Source: Streptomyces chrestomyceticus JCM 4735 (GTDB lineage Bacteria > Actinomycetota > Actinomycetes > Streptomycetales > Streptomycetaceae). Taken from it: a stretch of 64,000 bases of DNA. Both the position numbers and the translations under genes were made by a program. The stretch covers positions 4,588,001 through 4,652,000 of the forward strand of contig NZ_BHZC01000001.1 of the NCBI RefSeq assembly GCF_003865135.1. The letters are read 5' to 3'. A model generated the notes under the pieces. It made no database searches, had not been told where the DNA came from, and saw only the letters and a program-made list of their open reading frames with translations. This document shows, piece by piece, positions 11,157-19,065 of the stretch; positions within the stretch are counted from its first letter, which is position 1, and each line of letters starts with the position of its first letter.

Positions 11157-12017
11157 CTACTGGATCACGGCCACCGGCGCGTCCACCTGGTTGCGGTCGA
11201 TGATCATCCGGCGGCCGCCGTGGGTCTCGGCGACGTTGCCCGCGTACTGGTGGATCCGCCGGTGCGGGCGCCACGCCGAGGTGGACATCTCGGGCTCGCC
11301 GTACAGGTTGGGCCTGGAGTGCCACCGCGCGAACCACATCACCGACGGCAGGTCCTGCGTACCGGCCCGCCGGGCCCGCTCGATGTGCCGTACGCCGGAG
11401 TCGGCGCTGCTGTAGAAGCCGGGCACGTAACCCTGGCGGAGCGTCTCGCGGTTCCAGGCGCGGATGTACTCCAGCGTCTTACGGGTGCAGGCCGCGTCGC
11501 GCAGGTTGTACGCCTCCATGTCCAGGTACAGCGCGCTGTCCGGGGCCATGCCCAGGGCCTTGGCGCGGCGTACCGCGTCCTGCGCCTCGCCGGTGCCCAC
11601 CTGCACCGGGTCGCTGCCGATGGTCACCTTCCGCTTGTGCTTGTTGACCACGCAGGGCGCCTGTGAGCCGACGTACAGCGGCAGCAGCCGCCAGCCCGCG
11701 CGGTGGGCGGCACGTACCCAGTCGCCGGTGAGGTTGGGCTGGCTGGGGCAGGCCCGGCCGCGCCCGCCGAAGTAGACGCCGACGCCGCGGTACTTCGAGC
11801 CCTTCCAGGCCGCCAGCGTGCTCTGCGAGGGCGTCCGGCAGGTGTCGAACGCCCAGCCCTGGAACACGTTCGGGCCGCGTGGACCGGTCCGGTCGGGCTC
11901 CGCGCCGGCGGCCGGTGCGAGGAGTGTGGCCAGCAGTCCGAGCAGGCCGGTCAGGGTCGTGAGCAGGACGGTGGGGCGCAGGGCACCCCATCGGATGATC
12001 TTGTTTGTCGATCCCAT
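11157..12017 (-). CDS. Secreted DUF1906 (Rv2525c-like, glycoside-hydrolase-like) protein
   Basis: 286 residues from the ATG at 12017; the longer reading upstream adds unlikely sequence. An N-terminal signal peptide (RPTVLLTTLTGLLGLLATLL, cleavage near APAAGA-EP) leads to a DUF1906 TIM-barrel domain: GWAFDTCRTPS, GVGVYFGGRGRACP, LPLYVGSQAP, LYLDMEAYN and PGFYSSADSGVRHIE. Rv2525c-type proteins are exported and linked to cell-wall peptidoglycan; YLDMEAY is the likely acidic active site. The product is extracytoplasmic. The substrate is unproven. Confidence 0.85.
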   Translation of the reverse strand: MGSTNKIIRWGALRPTVLLTTLTGLLGLLATLLAPAAGAEPDRTGPRGPNVFQGWAFDTCRTPSQSTLAAWKGSKYRGVGVYFGGRGRACPSQPNLTGDWVRAAHRAGWRLLPLYVGSQAPCVVNKHKRKVTIGSDPVQVGTGEAQDAVRRAKALGMAPDSALYLDMEAYNLRDAACTRKTLEYIRAWNRETLRQGYVPGFYSSADSGVRHIERARRAGTQDLPSVMWFARWHSRPNLYGEPEMSTSAWRPHRRIHQYAGNVAETHGGRRMIIDRNQVDAPVAVIQ

Positions 12018-12143
12018 ACCCGGAGTCAAAGTGCGGCCGCGGTGCGCCGCGCGCCGGACACGCCATCGGCCGCACGCATTCAGCCTTCCGGGGGTCTTTT
12101 CGGCACGGCGTTCGAAGGGACGTTCCGGTGGCACCGGTCAGGC

Positions 12144-12262
12144 GTCGGCTCCGGACAGCCGCCGACTGGGGTCAACCGCCGGCTCCGGCCAACCGCCACC
12201 TACGGACAGCCGACGCCTCCGGTCAACCGCCGGCTCCGCTCGGCCCTCGGCTCCGGTCAGCC
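12144..12262. repeat. Seven degenerate tandem 17-bp repeats
   Basis: Units of exactly 17 bp (12144, 12161, 12178, 12195, 12212, 12229, 12246) resemble GCCGGCTCCGGTCAACC. They fill the gap between the DUF1906 gene start and the thiolase-like gene stop and run 6 bp into the latter. Confidence 0.8.
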
Positions 12263-13423
12263 GTCCGCGCCGAGCACCAGCCCGGAGGTCGGTACGCCCG
12301 TGCCCGCGGTGACCAGCACCCCGGCGGCGCCGGGCACCTGGTTGACGGAGGTGCCGCGGAGCTGCCGCACCGCCTCCGCGATCCCGTTCATCCCGTGCAG
12401 ATACGCCTCGCCCAGTTGCCCGCCGTGCGTGTTGAGCGGCAGGGCGTCCGCGGCGACGAAGTCCGCCGCCTCACCCGGCGCGCAGAAACCGAACTCCTCG
12501 AGCTGCATCAGCACGAACGGTGTGAAGTGGTCGTAGAGGATGCCGACATCGATGTCCGCCGGACGCAGCCCGCTCGTCCGCCAGAGCTGTCGCGCCACGA
12601 CGGCCGACTCCGGCAGGCCGGTCAGCCCGTCCCGGTAGTAGCTGGTCATCTGCTCCTGGGCCCGGCCGGCCCCCTGCGCCGCCGCCCGGATCACGGCGGG
12701 CGGTCGCCGCAGGTCACGGGCGCGTTCGAGGGAGGTGACGACGAGGGCCTGGCCGCCGTCGGTCTCCTGGCAGCAGTCGAGCAGCCGCAGCGGCTCGACG
12801 ATCCAGCGGGACGCGGCGTGGTCGGCGAGGGTGATCGGTCTGCCGTGGAAGTACGCGGCCGGGTTGCGCGCCGCGTACCGCCGGCCGACGACCGCGACCT
12901 GCCCGAACGCCTCCGTGGTGAGCCCGTACGCGTACAGGTACCGCTGTGCCGCCATGGCGACCCAGGAGGCGGGCGTCAGCAGCCCGGCGGGCAGGTTCCA
13001 GCCGAGCGCCGTGCCCTCGGCGGACGGCTCGCGCCGCTGCACACCGGCACCGAACCGGCGGCCCGAGCGTTCGTTGAACGCCCGGTAGCAGACGACGACG
13101 TCGGCGATCCCGGCCGCGACGGCGAGGGCCGCCTGCTGGACCGTGGCGCAGGCCGCGCCGCCGCCGTAGTGGACGCGCGAGAAGAAGGACAGCTCGCCGA
13201 TACCGGCCGCCTGGGCGACGGTGATCTCGGGGCTGGTGTCCATCGTGAAGGTGACCATGCCGTCGACGTCGCCGGGGCCGAGCCCGGCGTCGTCCAGCGC
13301 GGCCCGTACGGCTTCGACGGCCAGCTTCAGCTCGCTGCGGCCGGAATCCTTGGAGAACTCGGTGGCACCGATGCCGGCGATGGCGGCGCGGCCGCCGAGG
13401 GTGTCCGCGCGGTGGAGGGTCAT
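12257..13423 (-). CDS. Thiolase-like lipid-transfer protein (Ltp2-type)
   Basis: 388 residues of the thiolase fold (AAIAGIGATEFSKDSGRSELKLAVEAVRAAL at the N-terminus; VHYGGGAACATVQQAALAVAAGIADVVVCYRA; NTHGGQLGEAYLHGMNGIAEAVRQLRG at the C-terminus). Ltp/SCP2-like proteins of this type act with DUF35 partners in retro-aldol or thiolytic cleavage of acyl-CoA side chains, as in actinobacterial steroid degradation. The gene overlaps the upstream MaoC/DUF35 gene by 4 bp (13420-13423), a typical complex-forming arrangement. No other steroid genes are near, so the substrate is uncertain. Confidence 0.82.
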   Translation of the reverse strand: MTLHRADTLGGRAAIAGIGATEFSKDSGRSELKLAVEAVRAALDDAGLGPGDVDGMVTFTMDTSPEITVAQAAGIGELSFFSRVHYGGGAACATVQQAALAVAAGIADVVVCYRAFNERSGRRFGAGVQRREPSAEGTALGWNLPAGLLTPASWVAMAAQRYLYAYGLTTEAFGQVAVVGRRYAARNPAAYFHGRPITLADHAASRWIVEPLRLLDCCQETDGGQALVVTSLERARDLRRPPAVIRAAAQGAGRAQEQMTSYYRDGLTGLPESAVVARQLWRTSGLRPADIDVGILYDHFTPFVLMQLEEFGFCAPGEAADFVAADALPLNTHGGQLGEAYLHGMNGIAEAVRQLRGTSVNQVPGAAGVLVTAGTGVPTSGLVLGADG

Positions 13424-14874
13424 GGGGCGGGCTCCGGGGCGGTGCCTGGGACGGTGACCGTCACCGTGCCGGTGACGTGGTGGCCGAGGCGGTTGGTGCC
13501 CACCACCCGTACTTCTGCCGTGTCACCGTCCAGGGCGAGGACGGTGCCGCGCAACTCCAGTACATCCCCCGGGTAGTTGGGCACGCCGAGACGGATCGCC
13601 ACCTTGCGGAGTACGGCGCGGGGGCCGAAGAAGTCGGTGATGTAGCGGCCCGCGAGACCGTTCGTGGTCAGAATGTTCATGAAGATGTCCGGAGAGCCTC
13701 TGTCCCTGGCCGCTTCGGTGTCGTGATGCACGTCCTGGTAGTCACGGGAGGCGATCGCGCCCGCGACGATCAGGGTGCGGGTGACGGGGACGGTCAGTGG
13801 GGGCAGCTCGCAGCCGGGCTGCACCGGTCCCGGCCTTCCGCTGAAGACGGGCAGTACGAGGTCCTCGTCCACGGTCCGGAACTCCAGCCGTACGGGCATC
13901 CCGATCCGCACCTCCTCCGGCGGCACCCCGACCACTCCGGCCACCACCCGTACGCCTTCCGCCAGTTCGACGAGTCCCACCGCGTACGGCGGGTCGAAGG
14001 CCGGGAAGGGCGGATGGTGCATCACGACGTACGAGAAGACCGTGCCGGAACCGGCGGCGGCCACGGTGTCCCACCCCTCCCCGCCGCAGTTGTTGCAGCC
14101 GGGGAGCCAGGGGAAGCGCAGCATCGCGCAGGCTGTGCAGCGCTGGATGAGCAGTTCGTGGCGGGCGACTCCGGCCCAGAAACCGGCGTTGTCGCGGTTG
14201 ATCACGGGGCGGGGGTGGGGGTGGGGCTGGGGGTGGGGGCTGCCGGCTCGGTCTTCGGGACCCGAGGGCTGGGAGCGGCCGTTCCGGTTGCGGGGGCCTC
14301 GGCCGTCCCTATGCCCGGCGGGCGCGTACTTGAGGATACGGAACCGGTGCGTCCCGGCCGGTTCGCCGTCCGCCCGTACGTCCATCCGCGTCGTGACGAA
14401 GTACCCCGCCCCCAGCTTCGTCGTCTTGCGCGGGGACACCGACTCGATGACGGAGTCGAAGGTGATGTGGTCGCCGGGGCGGAGCGGGCGCAGATACTCC
14501 TGCTCGCAGTCGGTCGCGACGACGGAGGTGCAGCCGGCCTCGTCCAGCAGGGCGAAAAGCTCCTCGTGCGCCGTCGAGCGGCCCGGGTGCCCGGAGAGGC
14601 CGCCCATCGTCCACGCCTGCAGCATGGTGGGCGGGGCGACGGCGTCGGGGCCCTGGTAGGCGGGGCTGGTGTCGCCCATGGCCTCGCACCAGTGGCGGAT
14701 CATCGGCTCGTTGACTGGGTCCTTGCCTTCGCCGACCGTTACGGCGGCCTGTCCTTCGAAGGCTTTCAGCCGGAGGTACAGCTCGTCGTCGGTGCCGCCG
14801 TCGGCACTCGCGGGGGCGCCCGTGCCGCCAACGGCGCTGGTCTCGCTTCCCGTTGTGCCCGTACCCGAGGTCAC
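13420..14874 (-). CDS. Fused MaoC-like hydratase / DUF35 (zinc ribbon + OB fold) / C-terminal hot-dog protein
   Basis: About 484 residues. An N-terminal MaoC-like half (EPMIRHWCEAMGDTSPAYQG) precedes a DUF35 segment with a zinc ribbon (CTACAMLRFPWLPGCNNCGG) and OB fold, and then a second hot-dog domain (DYQDVHHDTEAARDRGSPDIFMNI) with the hydratase-like D-x-x-H pattern. It resembles the ChsH1/ChsH2 hydratase that pairs with Ltp2, here on one chain. A GTG at 14907 is also open, but the purine-rich tract GGAGGAGGGG upstream of the GTG at 14874 supports the shorter start. It is translationally coupled to the thiolase-like gene. Confidence 0.82.
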   Translation of the reverse strand: MTSGTGTTGSETSAVGGTGAPASADGGTDDELYLRLKAFEGQAAVTVGEGKDPVNEPMIRHWCEAMGDTSPAYQGPDAVAPPTMLQAWTMGGLSGHPGRSTAHEELFALLDEAGCTSVVATDCEQEYLRPLRPGDHITFDSVIESVSPRKTTKLGAGYFVTTRMDVRADGEPAGTHRFRILKYAPAGHRDGRGPRNRNGRSQPSGPEDRAGSPHPQPHPHPRPVINRDNAGFWAGVARHELLIQRCTACAMLRFPWLPGCNNCGGEGWDTVAAAGSGTVFSYVVMHHPPFPAFDPPYAVGLVELAEGVRVVAGVVGVPPEEVRIGMPVRLEFRTVDEDLVLPVFSGRPGPVQPGCELPPLTVPVTRTLIVAGAIASRDYQDVHHDTEAARDRGSPDIFMNILTTNGLAGRYITDFFGPRAVLRKVAIRLGVPNYPGDVLELRGTVLALDGDTAEVRVVGTNRLGHHVTGTVTVTVPGTAPEPAP

Positions 14875-14910
14875 GCCCCTCCCCCCTCCTCCAGTCCCCT
14901 CACGCACCCG

Positions 14911-14941
14911 AAGGGTTCCTGACTGTCCGTCAGGAACCCTT
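14911..14941 (-). terminator. Strong hairpin between the secreted-protein gene and the MaoC/DUF35 gene
   Basis: A 13-bp perfect stem (14911-14923 with 14929-14941; AAGGGTTCCTGAC on the left) closes a 5-nt loop. It sits about 70 bp beyond the stop of the Asn-rich secreted protein gene and just upstream of the next gene on the same strand. Confidence 0.7.
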
Positions 14942-15012
14942 CGAAGTCAAGAGCGGAGTGGCACCGGCCGGCCGGGCTCACCGGTTACGGCGGCCGACCG
15001 GTGCCGGTCGGA

Positions 15013-15318
15013 TCACCAGAGGTTGGCGAAGTTCACCGTGGCGTTGGTCTGGTCGATGTGAGTCAGGCCGTGGCCGTTCACGCTCGCGGTGTTGTTCTGG
15101 TTCGAGGCGCCGGGGCCGTTCGCGACCTGCTGGGTGGTGGTCGAGTTGCCGTTGTTGTTGTGCCCCACGCCGGTGCCGGCCAGGCTCGTCGCCGCCGCAC
15201 TCGACCCGTTGTTCGCCAGACCGCCGTTGTCGGCGTGCGCCACACCGGCGAAGAGGGCCGCCGCGAAGGGCAGGGCGGCGAGGGCGGCGAGGGAGCGAAG
15301 GGTACGAACGTTTGCCAT
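15013..15318 (-). CDS. Small Asn-rich secreted protein of unknown function
   Basis: 101 residues. The ATG at 15318 has AAGAGGAG eight bases upstream; an in-frame GTG at 15342 is less likely. A signal peptide (LRSLAALAALPFAAALFAGVAHA) precedes a mature part of about 70 residues made almost only of N, G, S, T, A and V, with NNG/NNNGN blocks and an aromatic end FANLW. It has no cysteine. It is not a chaplin or rodlin by motif. Composition suggests a surface or fibril-forming protein, but that is inference. It is transcribed alone, with terminator 14911-14941. Confidence 0.7.
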   Translation of the reverse strand: MANVRTLRSLAALAALPFAAALFAGVAHADNGGLANNGSSAAATSLAGTGVGHNNNGNSTTTQQVANGPGASNQNNTASVNGHGLTHIDQTNATVNFANLW

Positions 15319-15743
15319 GACGTTTCTCCTCTTACGGGGCACGCCCTACCGGTCCCCCACGGGCCCGGCGGACGCTGCACGCTGACTTCCGGTACTGCGG
15401 CAACCGTGGCCGCGGAGCAGGAGCGTCCTCCCGTCCGCCGACCGACGAACTGCCGCTCCTCGCACGGCACTTGCTGTCCGCCCTGCGAGGTTGACGACGT
15501 CGCGGTGATCAGACTTGCCCAACCCGCCCCGCACGAACCAGGCCGGAACGGCCACTTCCCTCTCAAGCATGAAGAAGCCCGGGTAAACCTCCCACGCAAC
15601 CCCAAGGGGCCGGCGCACGCCCCGGCGCTCCTCACCCACCGGTCCTGAGCTGCGACGAAACGTTCCCGCACCGTTCCGGCCTTTCCGGGCCGAAACCCCA
15701 TGGGCCCCTTCCCAGAATCGAACGCCCATACGAAAATATCCCC
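15319..15743. other. 425-bp gap between divergent genes
   Basis: No credible gene by codon usage; open frames here have no recognisable protein. It must hold the promoters of the Asn-rich secreted protein gene (minus) and the prim-pol gene (plus). I could not assign a convincing -10/-35 pair. Confidence 0.4.
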
Positions 15744-16864
15744 ATGGCCTCTCCCCACTTGACCCCCACCGGAAGCCATCCCTCCCACCCCGACACCCGC
15801 CCGGACGACCTCCTTGGCAGCCACTCCGTCGATCGCCCTGACGACCACCCCGGCAACCATTCCGTCGACCGCCCGGAGGACCGCCCCGGCAACCACTCCG
15901 GCGACCACCCCGCCCGGCAACCCACCCAGCAACCCACCCGATCCACCCGTTCCACCCGTTCCACCCATCGGCCCGCCCGACCCACTCACCGCAGTGACGC
16001 CCACGCCACCGCCCTCACCCACGCCCTCGTCGCAGCCGGCCGCGGCTACTCCGTCCTCCCGCTCACCCGCGCCAAACTCCCCGCCGTACGCTCCCCCCAC
16101 CACGCCGACCCGTCCCCCGCCTCCACCCCCTGCCGCGGCGACTGCGGCCGCCCCGGGCACGGTATCCACGACGCGACCTCGGACCCGCTCGCCGTCCGCC
16201 ACCTCTTCGCAGCCGCGCCCTGGGCCACCGCGTACGGCATCGCCTGCGGCGTCCCTCCGCACCACCTCATCGGCATCGACCTGGACACCAAGCACGGCGC
16301 GGACGGCCTCACCGCCCTGCGGCTCCTCGCCGCCCAGCACCACTTCGCCCTCCCGCCCACCGTCACGGTCCGCACCCCGAGCGGCGGCCGCCACCTCTAC
16401 TTCTCCGGCCCGCCGGCCCCGCCCGTACCCAACTCCGCGGGACGCCTGGCCCCGGGCATCGACATCCGCGGCACCGGCGGCTACCTGGTCGGCCCCGGCT
16501 CCCGCACCTCCCGAGGCGAGTACCACCTCGTCCCCGGCACCCCACGGCTCCCCACCGCGGCACCGGCCCCCTCCTCTCCCTCCTCCCACCCCAGTCACCG
16601 CCCCACCCGCACCCCCACGCCCTCCACCACCCGTCCGCCCCGCCCTCCCCTCCCCCACACCCCAATCCGGCCCCGGCCCTGCTCCGCTTCGTCCGCACCT
16701 CCCCGGACGGCCAGCGCAACGCCCGCCTCTTCTGGGCCGCCTGCCGCGCCTACGAATCCGGCCTCGGCCAAGAAATGGCCACCGCCCTGACCACCGCGGC
16801 CCTCCACACCGGCCTCACCGAACGCGAGGCCCGCGCGACGATCGCTTCGGCGGCCCGGCACTGA
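15744..16864 (+). CDS. Bifunctional primase/polymerase (prim-pol) domain protein, interrupted by a one-base frameshift
   Basis: The AEP-type prim-pol domain is clear: VAAGRGYSVLPL, the metal-binding GIDLDTKHG, TPSGGRHLYF with the active-site His, and DIRGTGGYLVGPGS. Frame 0 is good to about 16560. The conserved C-terminal end (LLRFVRTSPDGQRNARLFW through TEREARATIASAARH) is read in frame 2 to the TGA at 16862. The switch lies in a Pro-rich linker full of C runs (about 16560-16676) and needs one extra base; the restored length would be about 373 residues. The first 70 residues are Asp/His/Pro-rich repeats around HSVDRPDD, so the true start may be further in; no Shine-Dalgarno precedes 15744. 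Confidence 0.72.
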
Positions 16865-17090
16865 GGGCATGAACTGAGCCATTGTTCCGTCAGCCCTGTG
16901 GCGGGAGGCCAATGTGCCCTACCCGGCACCTTTCCCGCTGACGGCTCGCCAAGGCCCCGCTCCGAGCATGCCGACTCTCGCCCCAAAACTGGCCGATAGA
17001 GGTGGTCACTTGAGTGACACCCGTCGCTTCGTGTTAGTGCACTGCGTAATCTTCACGAACGCAGCCAGGGCATCAGCTTCGGGGGGCCGC

Positions 17091-17786
17091 ATGACACATT
17101 TCAAAAGGCTCGTATGTTTAGCAAACTCCCGCAAAGGCGGGGAGCGATGCGTCGCGGGCATGGTTGTCGATTCACAGCAATGGATACGCCCGGTCAGCGC
17201 ACGAATAAACCACGAGATATCCAGACAAGAGCGGCAGTACACAGACGGATCGGACCCACGAGTCCTCGATATCATCGACGTACCCCTCCTCCACCACCAG
17301 CCGAGCAGCTACCAGAGCGAGAATTGGCTCCTCGACCCTCGCCGCCACTGGAAGAGGTCAGGCAGAGCCGAATGGAACCAGCTACTGACAGCGGAACAGC
17401 GCCCAAGCAGTTTATGGACCAATGGACACAGCACGCCCGGCCGCCTCAACGACCGGATACCCATTGAAGAAGCAGTAACGTTGCCGGACTCTCTCAGGCT
17501 CGTCCGCGTGAGCCGTGTGACATTGCGCCTGCACCCCCCGAACGCTTCTTCCGACGCTGCGAAGCGGCCCATGGACGCGGTGTTCAGACACGCCGGCCGT
17601 CTTTACATCATGCGGGTGACCGACCCCGAGTACGAACTGGCATACCGCAACAAGCCCGGAAAGGTTCACGAACTGGGTGAATCGTTTCTCACGGTAAGCC
17701 TCGGCGAAGAGTTCAAAGGCTATGCTTATAAATTAGCGGCAGCCATCATCGAGCGAGCAAAGATCGAAGCGGGCAGCAAGACATGA
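17091..17786 (+). CDS. Dual OB (DuOB)-domain-containing protein, first gene of the DuOB-DUF488-DUF488 operon
   Basis: 231 residues from the ATG at 17091, after a GGGGGG tract. The start (KRLVCLANSRKGGERCVAG), WIRPVSARINHEIS, DPRVLDIIDVPL and SSYQSENWLL match the family I know as the dual OB-containing domain (DuOB, PF22557), a predicted nucleic-acid-binding module. It overlaps the next gene by ATGA (17783-17786). The gene uses far more A/T-ending codons than its neighbours and has a TTA leucine codon at 17733-17735, so translation should depend on the bldA tRNA. The family name is from memory. Function is unproven; in other bacteria the domain travels with DUF488 proteins. Confidence 0.65.
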   Translation: MTHFKRLVCLANSRKGGERCVAGMVVDSQQWIRPVSARINHEISRQERQYTDGSDPRVLDIIDVPLLHHQPSSYQSENWLLDPRRHWKRSGRAEWNQLLTAEQRPSSLWTNGHSTPGRLNDRIPIEEAVTLPDSLRLVRVSRVTLRLHPPNASSDAAKRPMDAVFRHAGRLYIMRVTDPEYELAYRNKPGKVHELGESFLTVSLGEEFKGYAYKLAAAIIERAKIEAGSKT

Positions 17787-18397
17787 CCATAAGCACCGTG
17801 TACACAGTCGGCCACTCCACGCACAGCATGTCGCAGTTCTTGAGCCTGCTCCAAAAACATGAGATCACAGCAGTCGCCGATGTGCGGTCGACGCCCGCCA
17901 GCAGGTTCACACCCCAGTTCAACCGGCACTCGGTGACACCCGCCCTGCACGACGCCGGCATCAAATACGTCTTCCTCGGCAAGGAACTCGGAGCACGCCC
18001 CGACAACGCCGCTTGCTACGTCGACGGCCGGGTGAATTTCAGCCGCCTCGCACAGACCCCTGACTTCATCAGCGGCATCGACCGATTGCAGAACGGTGCA
18101 CAGCACGAGCGAATCGCCGTCATGTGCGCCGAGCAAGAACCTCTTGACTGCCACCGTTGCATACTCGTCTCGCGCGTGCTCGGAGAACACGGAACCACGG
18201 TCGAGCACATTCACAGCGACGGCCACGTCGAGAGTCACGCCGCAGCCATGCGGCGCTTGATGGCTGTTTTTGGACTGGATCAGGCCGAGCTGTTCCGTAC
18301 GCCGGACGAGCGGCTTCAGGAGGCGCTCAGCCGCCAGGAACAGCGGATCGCATACGTCAACGAGGAACTCCACACCAACGGGGCGCCGAATAAATGA
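17783..18397 (+). CDS. DUF488 family protein (first of two)
   Basis: 204 residues. The DUF488 hallmarks are present: YTVGHSTHSMSQFLSLL near the start, VADVRSTPASRFTPQFN, and the Cys-containing motif CAEQEPLDCHRCILVSRVL. DUF488 belongs to the rhodanese/phosphatase-like fold, in which the motif Cys is the presumed active site. The gene starts inside the DuOB stop (ATGA) and ends inside the next start (ATGA, 18394-18397), so the three proteins are probably made in fixed ratio and may form a complex. The C-terminal 40 residues are helical and charged. The catalysed reaction is unknown. Confidence 0.82.
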   Translation: MTISTVYTVGHSTHSMSQFLSLLQKHEITAVADVRSTPASRFTPQFNRHSVTPALHDAGIKYVFLGKELGARPDNAACYVDGRVNFSRLAQTPDFISGIDRLQNGAQHERIAVMCAEQEPLDCHRCILVSRVLGEHGTTVEHIHSDGHVESHAAAMRRLMAVFGLDQAELFRTPDERLQEALSRQEQRIAYVNEELHTNGAPNK

Positions 18398-18831
18398 AAC
18401 TATACACGATCGGCTTCACAAAGAAATCCGCCGAAAAGTTCTTTGGATTACTGCGCCAGGCCGGAGTGTCCACACTGGTCGATGTGCGGCTGAACAACGT
18501 CTCACAATTGTCCGGCTTCGCCAAACGTGACGACCTGAAGTATTTCCTGAGCGAGCTTTGCGGTACGCAATACACCCACCGTACCGATCTGGCACCGACC
18601 CAGCCCATGCTCGACGACTACAAGAAGCGAGACGTCGGCTGGGCCACCTACGAAGCACAGTTCCTGGACCTGATGCAGAGTCGCCACATCGAGAACACCG
18701 TCCCGCAGGAACTGCTCGACAACGCGGTCCTGCTGTGCAGCGAGCACAGTGCGCAGCAGTGCCATCGCCGACTGGTTGCGGAATACCTCGCGCAGCAGTG
18801 GGTCGACGTATCCATCGAACACCTGGCATAG
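18394..18831 (+). CDS. DUF488 family protein (second of two)
   Basis: 145 residues, a compact paralogue of the preceding protein: LYTIGFTKKSAEKFFGLL, LVDVRLNNVSQLSGFAKRDDL, and the active-site-like motif CSEHSAQQCHRRLVAEYL. Paralogy within one operon suggests heterodimers or division of labour. A TTA codon lies at 18448-18450, the second in this operon. It ends the operon; a hairpin shared with the convergent tRNA gene follows at 18893. Divergence between the copies (VRSTP versus VRLNN) implies different substrates or one degenerate partner. Confidence 0.82.
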   Translation: MKLYTIGFTKKSAEKFFGLLRQAGVSTLVDVRLNNVSQLSGFAKRDDLKYFLSELCGTQYTHRTDLAPTQPMLDDYKKRDVGWATYEAQFLDLMQSRHIENTVPQELLDNAVLLCSEHSAQQCHRRLVAEYLAQQWVDVSIEHLA

Positions 18832-18892
18832 GTCCCAGCCACGCCGCCCGGGGACCGGGGCCATCGGGCCAGCAGGCAGCACCGGGAAGCGA

Positions 18893-18927
18893 ACGGCCCC
18901 CGACCAGACTTGCCGGTCAGGGGCCGT
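18893..18927. terminator. Bidirectional terminator between the DUF488 operon and tRNA-Ser
   Basis: ACGGCCCC (18893-18900) plus GACC (18902-18905) pair with GGTC (18915-18918) plus GGGGCCGT (18920-18927), with single-base bulges and a 9-nt loop. Confidence 0.65.
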
Positions 18928-18934
18928 ACACGTG

Positions 18935-19022
18935 CGGAGGCTGTGGGATTTGAACCCACGGTGAGGGGTTACCTCACGACAGTTTTCAAGACTGTTCCCT
19001 TAGGCCGCTCGGGCAAGCCTCC
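18935..19022 (-). tRNA. tRNA-Ser(UGA)
   Basis: 88 nt on the minus strand. Acceptor stem GGAGGCT/AGCCTCC with discriminator G; anticodon loop CTTGAAA giving anticodon UGA (complement at 18986-18988); the long variable arm expected of a class II serine tRNA (GTGAGG...CCTCAC); T arm with GGTTCAAATCC. No CCA is encoded. It reads UCA codons. Its 3-prime end faces the DUF488 operon. Confidence 0.97.
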
Positions 19023-19065
19023 CCGCGCACCGCCGTGACGGTGGCGCGGGGATCAGACTAGCGCG

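Noticed and set aside
16865..17090. Search for an attachment-site repeat of the tRNA-Ser 3-prime end
   Set aside because: Only a short GGAGGC-like match was seen; no duplication long enough to call att sites, and no integrase gene.
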